Below, one piece after another: positions 11,501 to 23,500 of a stretch of DNA of 64,000 nucleotides; within the stretch, counting starts at the first letter, position 1; the number at the start of each line of letters is the position of its first letter. The DNA is from Harmothoe impar (taxonomy: Eukaryota > Annelida > Polychaeta > Phyllodocida > Polynoidae): positions 1,612,001 to 1,676,000 of the forward strand of contig OX381708.1 in NCBI GenBank assembly GCA_947462335.1. Direction: 5' to 3'. The translations under genes and the position numbers were made by a program. The notes beneath the pieces are model-generated. The model did not search any database, was not told where the DNA came from, and saw only the letters and a program-made list of their open reading frames with translations.

Positions 11501-14500
11501 GGGTAAGTTTGCTCCCGACAATGGTAGGCCTATCAATCTCCCTCCTTGGTTTTTTGAGGATTTGAAGTGGTGGTTGCGCTTTTGTGCCAGCTTTAATGGC
11601 AAAGCAAAAATTATCAGCCCCACTCACACAGGGGAGGTGGTGGTGTATACCGATTCCTCTAAGACAGGTTTTGCGGCCGTGAACGACGGGGACTGGTGCA
11701 TGGGGGTCTGGGAGGCAGAGGCAGACTGTGTAGCCTCTGGTTTAATTCCTGACCATCACTGGAGCTCCACCCCGGGGGAGTGTTCTAGTAAAGATAGTAT
11801 CAACTTGTTAGAGTTGTGGCCTATAGTGGCGGCCTCCTGTAGGTGGAGTGGTAGCTGGAGTAACAGTAAAGTTATCATTTACACAGACAACACTCAAGTT
11901 CAGTCGGCTATAAATACTGGACGTGCAAAGTCCATAAGGTCAATGTGGTGGCTCAGGGAGCTCTTTTGGCACTCTGTAGTTCACAACTTTCATATAGTAG
12001 CTAGACGCGTAAAATCTGCCGACAATATTTTGGCTGATTATTTTTCCAGGTTTTTTGACCCAAAGCTGGTTGCGTTCCCACCTCTTAGCATCCTTTCTCA
12101 CCTTTGTTGTTACAGGTGAGGAACTGGATGCAGAGGTCCTACGCTTCCAGTCACTATGGCTATCTGAGGCGTCGCAAAAAACTCGGTCCAGTCAGTGGAA
12201 TTTTTATTACCGGTTTTGTGCGGAGTTGGAGGTAGACCCTCCCCTTCCTACTACCTTTAGGGATGTCCTCAGATACATAGTATATATGTCGTCTAGGCTG
12301 AAGTTTGTGTCAATTACCAATTATTTATCGGCCTTGTGGCAGCTTCACAAGGTAAATGAATTACCCCATGTAGATCCGCTGAACTTCAAGATTCAGTGCA
12401 CCCTAAAAGGGGTCAAGAGGGAGTTGGGCACAGAGTCAGTTAAGGCCCGGCCTATTAGTAGGAGGGACTTGGAGCTCATTTATCTCACCTTGGATATGAC
12501 AGTCACGGAGGACTTAGCTTTCTGGGTCGCTCTAGTATTGGGATTCAGGGGGTTATTGCGCAAGAGTAACCTAGTTGAAGAGGGTTTGGCAGTGCTTCTG
12601 GGAGATGTCCAGTTTCACTCCTGGGGGGTGTCAATCTCAGTTAGGCGCACCAAAACCATACAGTATAGGGAGAGAGTTCTCTACATCCCTTTCACTACCA
12701 TTCCAGGCTCTATCTTTTGCCTGTCAAACTACATAGGGTGGTTGGTCTCATTGCTAAAATTCCCTTCCCCGTCATCCCAATTGGTTTCATATATGCTTGG
12801 CGGCACTGTGGTTAGAGGTACATACAAGTGGCTGATGGGCCGTCTGGCTGATTGTGTGAAGCTTATCAATGGGTCAAAGTTGACCTCGCACTCGCTACGC
12901 CGGGGTGGTTCGGCGGCTCTGTATATGGCTGGATTTCCACTCTGTGACATTAGGGAAATGGGGGACTGGAAGTCAATGTCAGTCCTCCTGTACCTGTCCA
13001 GGACTCCGGAGAACAGGATGATGCTGGACCGCAGGATTGTGGACTCTATTTTTCAGTGACTTAGTAACCACGTATTGAGCGCGGTGCTTCATGTGTTATG
13101 TATGTTTCATTAGTGTTAGTATTTGGTGCAGAATTGTCTGTCAATTATCAATTATGACATGTGTCACTATGTGCAAGGATTATTCCTTAATTGATCCAGA
13201 ACTTGAACTCAGGATGTGAGGTGGTACTTGTGGTCGCCTTCCGACTTTGTCGGCTACTTTGTGTTGGGTGGTTGGCTTGGCATGTTATTGTCAAATTGCT
13301 GATGCCATTGGACATATGTGATTTTCCACTCCAAGGTTAATAAAACCACAGTACCAAACACCTAAGCCTCACTCGTCATGCTTCCCCTCCCAGGAGGATT
13401 TATGGGGGAAATAATGTTCGCACGTATATTATTTGGTTATAAATCTGAGTGAACAAGGGACTGCTACATGTTTACTGGCAAGTCTACTGCCACCCCTTAT
13501 AAGGACTTGGACTCTGGTTGGTCAGCCTGGATACCCACCTGTTGGACATGTGACCTCTGGCCTGCTGTAACCGGTACTAGGCACAGACAGCCGAGCAGCC
13601 GACCGACCAGGACCTACCTGCACCACGGTGCCTCAGAGACACGCACTTGCATAAATTTTTTTCTTTATGTTTGTTTACATACGCAAGTTGGCATGTTATT
13701 GTCAAATTGCTGATGCCATTGGACATATGTGATTTTCCACTCCAAGGTTAATAAAACCACAGTACCAAACACCTAAGCCTCACTCGTCATGCTTCCCCTC
13801 CCAGGAGGATTTATGTCCCCCCTAAAGCCAATAGCACCCCCTGGTGGGTGGAGTGTACAGCCCACATACCCCTCTCAAAACCTATGCACTTCACCACAGT
13901 TGAAACCACATTTCAGTTGCTGGAAAACGTCTTTTAGGCCAGACCAAAAAAAAAAAGGATTTCGCGCACCTTATTTTCGGAAATGGAAAAAAAAATTGTC
14001 AATGGATTTCGCTCGCTTCATTTTTTTCAAAATTGAGAATTTCTTTTTTTTTTCAAATTTTCTTCCAGTAATTCCCCCAGATCAACCAATAAATTTTTAT
14101 GTTAGGGGTCCACTAAGAACTTCTGTCGGAGGCCGGTTAAAAAAAAAAAAAAATCCATTGACAAAAAAAAATTCTTTAAAATTTTTTTTTAAAAATCGCT
14201 CGCGCGCACCATTTTTTGAAAAGTGAAATCCATTGACCAACTTTTTTTTTTGGTGTGGCCTTACCTCTATATTTTTTTCTACATGTTTTTTTCAATACCG
14301 ATTTTAAATTTGGAGAAAACCCCATCAGAAATAGTTGCTCCAAGCAGTTATTAGTTAGCATGGGTTCAACTGGGAACAGTAGACTGTAGACTCCAATTAC
14401 CAGGGGGCACCACAGGCCAGACAGGACCAGAAATCTGCAATAATCCCATCAAAAAAATATTATTTTCTCAAACATTTGTCAAAATTTTCAAAGTTTACAG

Positions 14501-17500
14501 AAAAGTTAACATTTGATGTAGCTATCCTCCAAGCAATATCATCGCCTTTTTGGGGTATTTTTAGGTATTCTGTTTGCTGAGGCACAATGCTAACCTATGG
14601 GAAAACTCCTAAGTGGACCCTCTTAGTGTCCTTTGCTCTTTGATGGCACTACATCGAACTGCATGGCACTACATAGGCTAGCACTACATGGCATTACATG
14701 ACACCACATGGCATTACATGGCACCACATGGCATTACATGGCACTACATGGCATTACATAGCACTACATGGCATTACATGGCACTACATAGCACTACATG
14801 GCACTACATAGTACTACATGGCATTACATAGCATTACATGGCATTACATGGCACTACATGGCACTACATGGCATTACATAGCACTACATGGCATTACATG
14901 GCACTACATAGCACTACATGGCACTACATGGCATTACATAGCACTACATGGCATTACATGGCACTACATGGCACTACATGGCATTACATAGCACTACATG
15001 GCACTACATAGCACTACATGGCATTACATAGCACTACATAGCACTACATGGCATTACATAGCATTACATGGCATTACATAGCACTACATGGCATTACATA
15101 GCACTACATGGCACTACATAGCACTACATGGCATTACATAGCACTACATAGCACTACATGGCATTACATAGCACTACATAGCACTACATGGCATTACATA
15201 GCACTACATGGCATTACATAGCACTACATGGCACTACATAGTACTACATGGCACTACATAGCATTACATAGTACCACATGGCATTACATGGCACTACATA
15301 GCACTACATGGCATTACATAGCACTACATGGCATTACAAAGCATTACATGGCACTACATAGCACTACATGGCATTACATAGCACTACATGGCATTACATA
15401 GCACTATATGGCATTACATAGCACTACATAGCATTACATAGCACTACACGGCATGACATAGCACTACATGGTACTACCGTAAATTCTCGCGTATAAGCCT
15501 AACTCGCATATAAGCCGCACCCCTAACTTTGACAAATTATATAAGCCGCAGAGGGGGTCTGAATATTGCGATTTTGGTACTGTAGTATACTAACAAAAAC
15601 TCTCGGATAAGCCGCACCCTATATGGGCATGTTTGGTATCAAAAGAAAGCTGAGTCTGACTCGCGTACAAGCCGCAGCTTCTACGCGAGAATTTACGGTA
15701 TATGGCACTCCATGGCATTACATGGCACTACATGGCATTACATGGCACCACATGGCACTACATGGCACTACATAGCATTACATAGCACTACATGGCATTA
15801 CATAGCACTACATAGCACTACATGGCATTATATAGCACTACATGGCATTACATAGCACTACATGGCACTACATAGCATTACATAGCACTACATGGCACTA
15901 CATGGCATTACATGGCACTACATAGCACTACATAGCATTACATAGCACTACATGGCACTACATGGCATTACATGGCACTACATAGCACTACATAGCATTA
16001 CATAGTACCACATGGCATTACATGGCACTACATGACACTACATGGCATTACATAGCACTACATGGCATTACATGGCACTACATAGCACTACATGGCATTA
16101 CATAGCACTACATGGCATTAGAAAGCACTACATAGCACTACATGGCATTACATAGCACTACATGACACTACATAGCACTACATGGCATTACATAGCACTA
16201 CATGGCATGACATAGCACTACATGGCATTACATAGCACTACATAGCACTACATAGTACCACATGGCATTACATGGCACTACATAGCACTACATGACACTA
16301 CATGGCATTACATAGCACTACATGGCACTACATGGCATTACATAGCACTACATGGCATTACATGGCACTACATAGCACTACATGGCATTACATAGCACTA
16401 CATGGCATTACAAAGCACTACATAGCACTACATGGCATTACATAGCACTATATGGCATTACATAGCACTACATGGCATTACATAGCACTACATGGCATGA
16501 CATAGCACTACATGGCACTACCGTAAATTCTCGCGTATAAGCCTAACTCGCATATAAGCCGCACCCCTAACTTTGACAAATTATATAAGACGCAGAGGGG
16601 GTCTGAATATTGCGATTTTGGTACTGTAGTATACTAACAAAAACTCTCGGATAAGCCGCACCCTATATGGGCATGTTTGGTATCAAAAGAAAGCTGAGTC
16701 TGACTCGCATACAAGCCGCAGCTTCTACGCGAGAATTTACGGTACATGGCACTCCATGGCATTACATGGCACTACATGGCATTACATGGCACCACATGGC
16801 ACTACATGGCACTACATAGCATTACATAGCACTACATGACACTACATAGCACTACATGGCATTACATGGCACTACATAGCACTACATAGCACTACATGGC
16901 ATTACATAGCATTACATAGCACTACATGGCATTACATAGCACTACATGGCATTATATAGCACTACATGGCATTACATAGCACTACATGGCACTACATAGC
17001 ATTACATAGCACTACATGGCACTACATGGCATTACATGGCACTACATAGCACTACATAGCATTACATAGTACCACATGGCATTACATGGCACTACATAGC
17101 ACATTAACGACACTACATGGCATTACATAGCACTACATGGCACTACATGGCATTACATAGCACTACATGGCATTACATGGCACTACATAGCACTACATGG
17201 CATTACATAGCACTACATGGCATTACAAAGCACTACATAGCACTACATGGCATTACATAGCACTATATGGCATTACATAGCACTACATGGCATTACATAG
17301 CACTACATGGCATGACATAGCACTACATGGCACTACCGTAAATTCTCGCGTATAAGCCTAACTCGCATATAAGCCGCACCCCTAACTTTGACAAATTATA
17401 TAAGCCGCAGAGGGGGTCTGAATATTGCGATTTTGGTACTGTAGTATACTAACAAAAACTCTCGGATAAGCCGCACCCTATATGGGCATGTTTGGTATCA

Positions 17501-20500
17501 AAAGAAAGCTGAGTCTGACTCGCATACAAGCCGCAGCTTCTACGCGAGAATTTACGGTACATGGCACTCCATGGCATTACATGGCACTACATGGCATTAC
17601 ATGGCACTACATGGCACCACATGGCACTACATGGCACTACATAGCATTACATAGCACTACATGACACTACATAGCACTACATGGCATTACATGGCACTAC
17701 ATGGCACTACATAGCACTACATGGCATTACATAGCATTACATAGCACTACATGGCACTACATGGCACTACATGACACAACATGGCACTGTGTGACACTAC
17801 ATAGCACTACATGGCATTACATGGCACTACATGGCACTACATGACACTACATGGCATTACATAGCACTGCATGGCACTACATGGCACAACATGGCACTAC
17901 ATGGCAGTACATGGCACAACATGGCACCATATATATGGCACTACCTGGAAAAATATGGCAATACATGGCACCATATGCCACAGTATGACACAGTAGGGCA
18001 CAATGGGACACAATGTGGCACTACATGGCTTAGAAGTCAACAATTGTGCCCGAGTCATCCGCATTCAGGATGATCGTCAGGGACCACCCAACCATTCACA
18101 AAATGTTGAGCACACCAACAGCAACTTAAGTAAAAATGAGAATTTCTTGAAAACACCCTTCCAGAAAATCTGGATCGTTGCAAGGATATAAAATTCCTAA
18201 ACTGTATCAAACTGTCTCCCTCAGGTAAAGGAGCTACACCGTCATGTCTACAAGGGAAGATCAATAAGTACCATGAAACTGCCCCTAGAACCCAACTTAT
18301 TAACTACATTTATTTTGTGCAGTATGAGTGCTTTTCCTTACCATAATTGGAGTTTGTCTTACATAGGCAAGTTTTTACTACCTAAGATTAATAATGATAA
18401 TGTACTGTTACAGTTCACAAAGGGCCTCCCTGCAGTCCGCTCCTGCTTCCACCCGGGGGCAAGTACCCTGGCTGCTAACACACTCCCAGGCTCCACCGAG
18501 ATCAAGGGCTGGGTCATCATCAAGAAGATGCTCAGCTACGTCTGGCCCAAGGACAAACCCGCCATACGGGTCCGTGTCATCATCGCTATCAGCCTGCTCA
18601 TAGGGTCTAAGGTAAGGACAACTCGGCACCAGGGTCTGAGGTAAACCAGGCACCAGGGTCTGAGGTAAACCAGGCACCAGGGTCTGAGGTAAGGACAAAC
18701 CAGGCACCAGGGTCTGAGGTAAGGGCAAACCAGTCACCAGGGTCTGAGGTAAGGACAAACCAGGCACCAGGGTCTGAGGTAAACCAGGCACCAGGGTCTG
18801 AGGTAAACCAGGCACCAGGGTCTGAGGTAAACCAGGCACGAGGGTCTGAGGTAAACCAGGCACGAGGGTCTGAGGTAAGGACAAACCAGGCACCAGGGTC
18901 TGAGGTAAACAAGGCACCAGGGTCTGAGATAAACAGGGCACGAGGGTCTGAGGTAAGGACAAACCAGGCACCAGGGTCTGAGGTAAACCAGGCACCAGGG
19001 TCTGAGGTAAACCAGGCACCAGGGTCTGAGGTAAACCAGGCACCAGGGTCTGAGGTAAACCAGGCACCAGGGTCTGAGGTAAACCAGGCACCAGGGTCTG
19101 AGGTAAACAAGGCACCAGGGTCTGAGGTAAACAAGGCACCAGGGTCTGAGGTAAACCAGGCACCAGGGTCTGAGGTAAGGACAAACCAGGCACCAGGGTC
19201 TGAGGTAAACCAGGCACCAGGGTCTGAGGTAAAGACAAACCAGGCACCAGCGTCTGAGGTAAGGATGAACCTGACATAGGTTCCGCGTATTGTCTATTAG
19301 CCAGGTCCTAGAACTGGGCATGAGAATTATTCTTGTCTATATATTTGGAAAATAAAGTGTACAAAATCCATTGACCAAATTCTTTTATAAAAAATCTTTA
19401 TCTTTGTCAAATTCTGGTTTGCCTAGAAAGGCGCCGCAAACCTTAAACTACTCATACAAATCAATCAATCAATTTACATCCCAGTACCTCCCTTTATTTA
19501 AAGATGGGTTAGGAGCTAATTTGGGGTAGATTTTTATTTTTCAGTTTTTCAACGTATCTGTGTTCATAATGTCCATATAAATATGTGTGTAGCTTTTTGA
19601 ATCATTCTGATGTGTGTAAAGGCATAATATATAGAGAAACCCAGGTCAGGAGACCACTTTCTGTAATAGAGTCGGGTCGCATGACCCATTCTGACCATAA
19701 TTTGCTCTACTTTTTATGGATTTATATGTGTCTGAATGATTTAAAAAGCTACACACATATTTATATGGACAGTATGAACACAAATATGTAAAATTTACGC
19801 CAAATTAGCTCCTAACCCATCTTTAATTGATGCTTGTATCTTGTCCCTGGTGTGTTTCAGCTGCTGAACGTGCAGGTGCCGTTCCTGTTTAAGTACCTGG
19901 TGGATTACCTCAACGACCCTAACAACCTCCTCAACCTACAGACTGCCTCCGGCACCATCATCACCACCGCCACCGCCCTCGTACTCGGCTGTACGTAGTC
20001 TTATACAAACATAGTACTTTCTCTAGTTTTGTTGGAATAATGATTGGTTTACTGAGATTTCCAGATCAAATTGATTTTTGCTACCTCCTGTATAAGGGAG
20101 TGATCATTTATTATCAACAGGGAGGGGGGTGGTGGGTTTGGGGGGGGGGCAAACAAATTTGGACCCCTTGACCGGGGGGGGGGGGGCAAAAAAATTTAAC
20201 CGGTTTTGAGCCAAAAAGCCCGCGCGTTACTATGCTTCAAAGGGCCCGCGCGCGAGCCGATTTTCGACCCTAAGGGGGGGGGGGGGTAAAAAAATTTGAC
20301 CCCTTGACCGGGGGGGGGTAAAAAATTTCGCGCGCTCCGCTCGGAAACCCACCACCCCCCCCCCCTGTTGTTAAAAAATTATCACTCCCTAAGCCTAACT
20401 CGCGTACAAGCCGCACCCCTAATTTTGACAGATTATATAAGCCGCAGAGGGGGTCTGAAAATTGTTAATTTGGTACTGTAGTAAGCCGCACCCTATATAG

Positions 20501-23500
20501 GCATGTTTGGTATCAAAAGAAAGCTGAGTCTGATTCACGTACTAGCCACGGCTTATACGCGAGGTTTTACTGTATTATGGAATTGATCAGATTGAACAGT
20601 CTCTGATTATAGTAGATTTGTGTGTTTATGGAGTGATCATTTTTTAACAACAGGGGCGAGAGGGAAATTGCGACCCCTTGACCAGTGGGGGAGGGAGTCC
20701 AAAGAATTTCGACCCCTCTTGGGGGGTGGGGGTGATAAAAAAATGTAACCTGTTTTGAGCCAAAAAGCCCACGCTTTACTAATCTTCAAAGGGCCCGTGT
20801 GCGCTGATTTTCGACCTGTAGGGAGGGGGGGGGGAAAGATTTCAAATCCTTGACCTGGGGGGGGGTAACAATTTGAAACATTGACATCCCTATTATTACA
20901 TCTTTCTCAGATGTCAATCGCGGGCACATGTATTGAGTAACATATATATAAGTGTAACCATGGAATCATCCATGTGCTATAATGTCTCTGTTACAGACGG
21001 CTTGGCACGGACGGGGGCCTATGCCTTCAGCGAGCTGCGTAACGCCATATTTGGGCGTGTGGCGCAGCACTCGATCCGGTCCCTGTCTAAGAAGGTGTTC
21101 CTGCACCTCCACTCCATGGACATGAACTTCCACGTCACCAAACAGACCGGCGCTCTCGCCAAGGCCATCGACAGGGGGTCCAGGTAGGACCAATACTGTA
21201 TTTTCCTATTTAGGCCAGACCAAAAAAAAAAAGTTGGTTTACGGATTTTCATTTATAAAATATGGTGCGAGCGAGCGAATTTTTTTTTTTTCTCCAATTT
21301 CTTTTTTTTTTGTCTGCGGATCTTAACCTTATATCAAGTGAAATGGTCCAACATTTAATTTTTTTTCTGAGGGAATTTATTTTGCAAACTCTGAAATCTG
21401 GCTATCGATCAGAAAAAAGTGCCACCCAAAAGAGAAAAAAAAAGAATTCAAATTTCTCAGAAAATGGTGCGGGCGCATACATTGACATACGTTTCAAAAA
21501 AAAAAAAATTGCATTTTTGAAAATATGGTGCTGGAAATCCGTAGACCAACCTTTTTTTTTTGGTCTGGCCTTATAATGATAAAAGTGATCCAATATATAA
21601 TTGAAAATACTGAATTCATCAGAAAATATGATATGATGCCAAGAAAATCCCCCTTGCAAAATAACATGAGCCTGGTCATTGACTCAATATACCGTACCAT
21701 TTGGAATCAGTATAAGCCCGGGCTTATAAACTGGGACATACGGTAAACAATCATTTTTAAGCAACTATATAAAAGTCACATACCTCTACTAATAAAAAAT
21801 CATCTCATCACTAACGACAGAAATGGAAATCTTCATATTGTTGCCAGTCAGCATGACAGGCCTAACAAACCTCGCTAGTACTAAAACCCACTTAGCTGTT
21901 CCAAATTTTGAAACACAAATTGTGAAAATTTGACTAAAATTAGGGAAAAAATCTTCATATGGCTGTTTGTTGGTAATACAGGCAATAGCCTTCATCAGAC
22001 AGGATAAATAAACAATATAAAAGAATATAAAAAAGTGTTATTCACAGAAATTTTGATAAAATTAGTGAAGAAGAGCCAACTTGAATTTGACACCAAACCT
22101 GTGTGGTGGCTGGCTGGACCCCCCCCCCCCCCCCCCCCCCCCCGCCACAGTCACAAAGGCTCAGGACACTGCACAGAGAAACGTACAAAGTAAATTTTTG
22201 ATTTTCTCTTGTCTTAGTTATAAATAAATATTAATCTGGCGGTCAGCAAAGCCCGTCTTACAGCCATATTGTGTTTGCTACTGTTACATGTTACTCATAT
22301 ACACATTCATTCATCCTACCCAGACCAAGGGAGCACTAGCGTAAATACGCGGCCTGCGGGTTATACATGGGAATTTGTGGTAGTTAAGGGAATACATAGA
22401 CAAAACTTCACGCCATTGACATACATGTACATCATACTTCATGAGCTGAAGCTGGGTCATATCACACGATGCCGAAGGCTGAGTGTGATTATCACTGATA
22501 TAACCCAGCTTCAACGAGTGAGGTATGACGTACATTTATGTCAATAAGTGGGGTTTTGTGTTTATTACATGTTCCTACTGTCTTAAAATGAAGAAAATCA
22601 ACAAACTTGGAGGCCATGGAGTATGGCTACACCGTACTCCATGGGGGCATGTAGTACGGAGCTCCCATAGGCTTAACATTGCAAAGCCGTACCACCATGT
22701 AATCATGTCTTGCTGTATTTGAGATGCTGTATTTACTGGTTATGTCGTCTTGTTGTGTGTGAGACGCTGTATTCACGATTTATGTCGTCTCGTCTACTTC
22801 CAGGGGCATCAACTTTGTACTGAGTTCTTTAGTATTCAACGTTCTTCCCACCATATTTGAAGTTTCACTTGTTACCGGTATTTTGGTGAGTATATTGTAA
22901 CTTATATTGGCATTATTCGCCCCTTTAAGACCTTAAAGTCATGTTCTAATCCCTCATGGACTTTACTACCGTAAAACAGGGTGAAAGAACTATTTTCTAT
23001 ATTTTACAAAATTAGTCTCTGCGCACTTTATCCCGGAGAGGAAAAAAACATGATCTATATGTACAGTAAAATCTCTGGCTATTTCCGGTAAACCACTTAC
23101 CATATTCGACGTAACAAGCGCCCTGGGCACTTATAAAATTATTTTCATGGCATTTTAAGTACTTAAGAGTTTAATTGTCTCCAAAATCGGGAAATCTGAG
23201 CCTTTGTTCAAGTCTATAAATGCCCCAAAAAGGGGGGTGCTTATTAGGGGGAGGGCGCTTATGGTAACGTCGAATATGGTAACTATAACCCAATATAATG
23301 CATGTTGTTGTAGTTATGGGTACCAGTATCAGGTATTATAAGTCCTTATACATGTCTATACTTCACCTATATGTGTGTTGCAGTACCACCAGTTTGGGGG
23401 TAAGTACGCGTTGGTGTGTCTGGGATGTATCAGTACGTACGCCGCCTTCACCTTAGGAGTCACACAGTGGAGGTACGTACACGTCACCACCCTATCACAA

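Larger units (their letters stand above)
7977..13815 (+). mobile_element. Ngaro-type tyrosine-recombinase retrotransposon, apparently intact
   Basis: Layout is A1 (7977-8224), Gag-like ORF, RT-RNase H ORF, tyrosine recombinase ORF, B1 (13277-13404), A2 (13399-13646), B2 (13688-13815). These split direct repeats in order A1-B1-A2-B2, plus a recombinase instead of a DDE integrase and no methyltransferase domain, define Ngaro-like elements (established; PAT shares the repeat plan). A1 equals A2 over 248 bp and B1 equals B2 over 128 bp by eye, pointing to recent insertion. As expected for recombinase-mediated insertion, no target duplication is seen. Confidence 0.85.
7939..14642. mobile_element. 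Inverted-end DNA element carrying the Ngaro insertion
   Basis: Left end CAAAGAGTAAAGAATACTA then AGAGGGTCCACT (7939-7968). Inverse right end AGTGGACCCTCTTAGTG then TCCTTTGCTCTTTG (to 14642). About 27 of 31 positions match. Without the 5.8-kb Ngaro insertion the element would be under 0.9 kb, and it also contains the GGCCAGACC MITE at 13937-14260. No transposase is visible. I could not define its target duplication. Confidence 0.6.
14643..18040. repeat. CATGGCAC/CATAGCAC minisatellite in ABCB7 intron 2
   Basis: About 3.4 kb of 10-bp-based units alternating TACATGGCAT, TACATAGCAC and TACATGGCAC, typically paired into a 20-bp period. Units degenerate at the right edge (CACAGTATGACACAGTAGG). Three identical-family 222-bp MITEs lie inside. 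The stretches around each MITE are themselves similar, so larger blocks of about 0.8-1.0 kb were duplicated. Confidence 0.9.

Noticed and set aside
13468..13713. 81-codon frame beginning like the Ngaro Gag
   Set aside because: It is the ORF1 start duplicated in repeat A2 and runs into the unique spacer; not a separate gene.
7939..14642. Interpreting the Ngaro and flanks as an endogenous retrovirus
   Set aside because: No protease, DDE integrase or envelope. Split direct repeats and a tyrosine recombinase place it with Ngaro elements.
17482..18191. Short frames rich in His, Trp and Met in the CATGGCAC minisatellite
   Set aside because: Periodic translation of the repeat.
18408..19321. Antisense frames of 175-289 codons with [12 protein letters not shown] repeats
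   Set aside because: Antisense to the intron 3 array, whose units are 24 or 30 bp, so all frames without a stop stay open. The end also overlaps exon 3 antisense.
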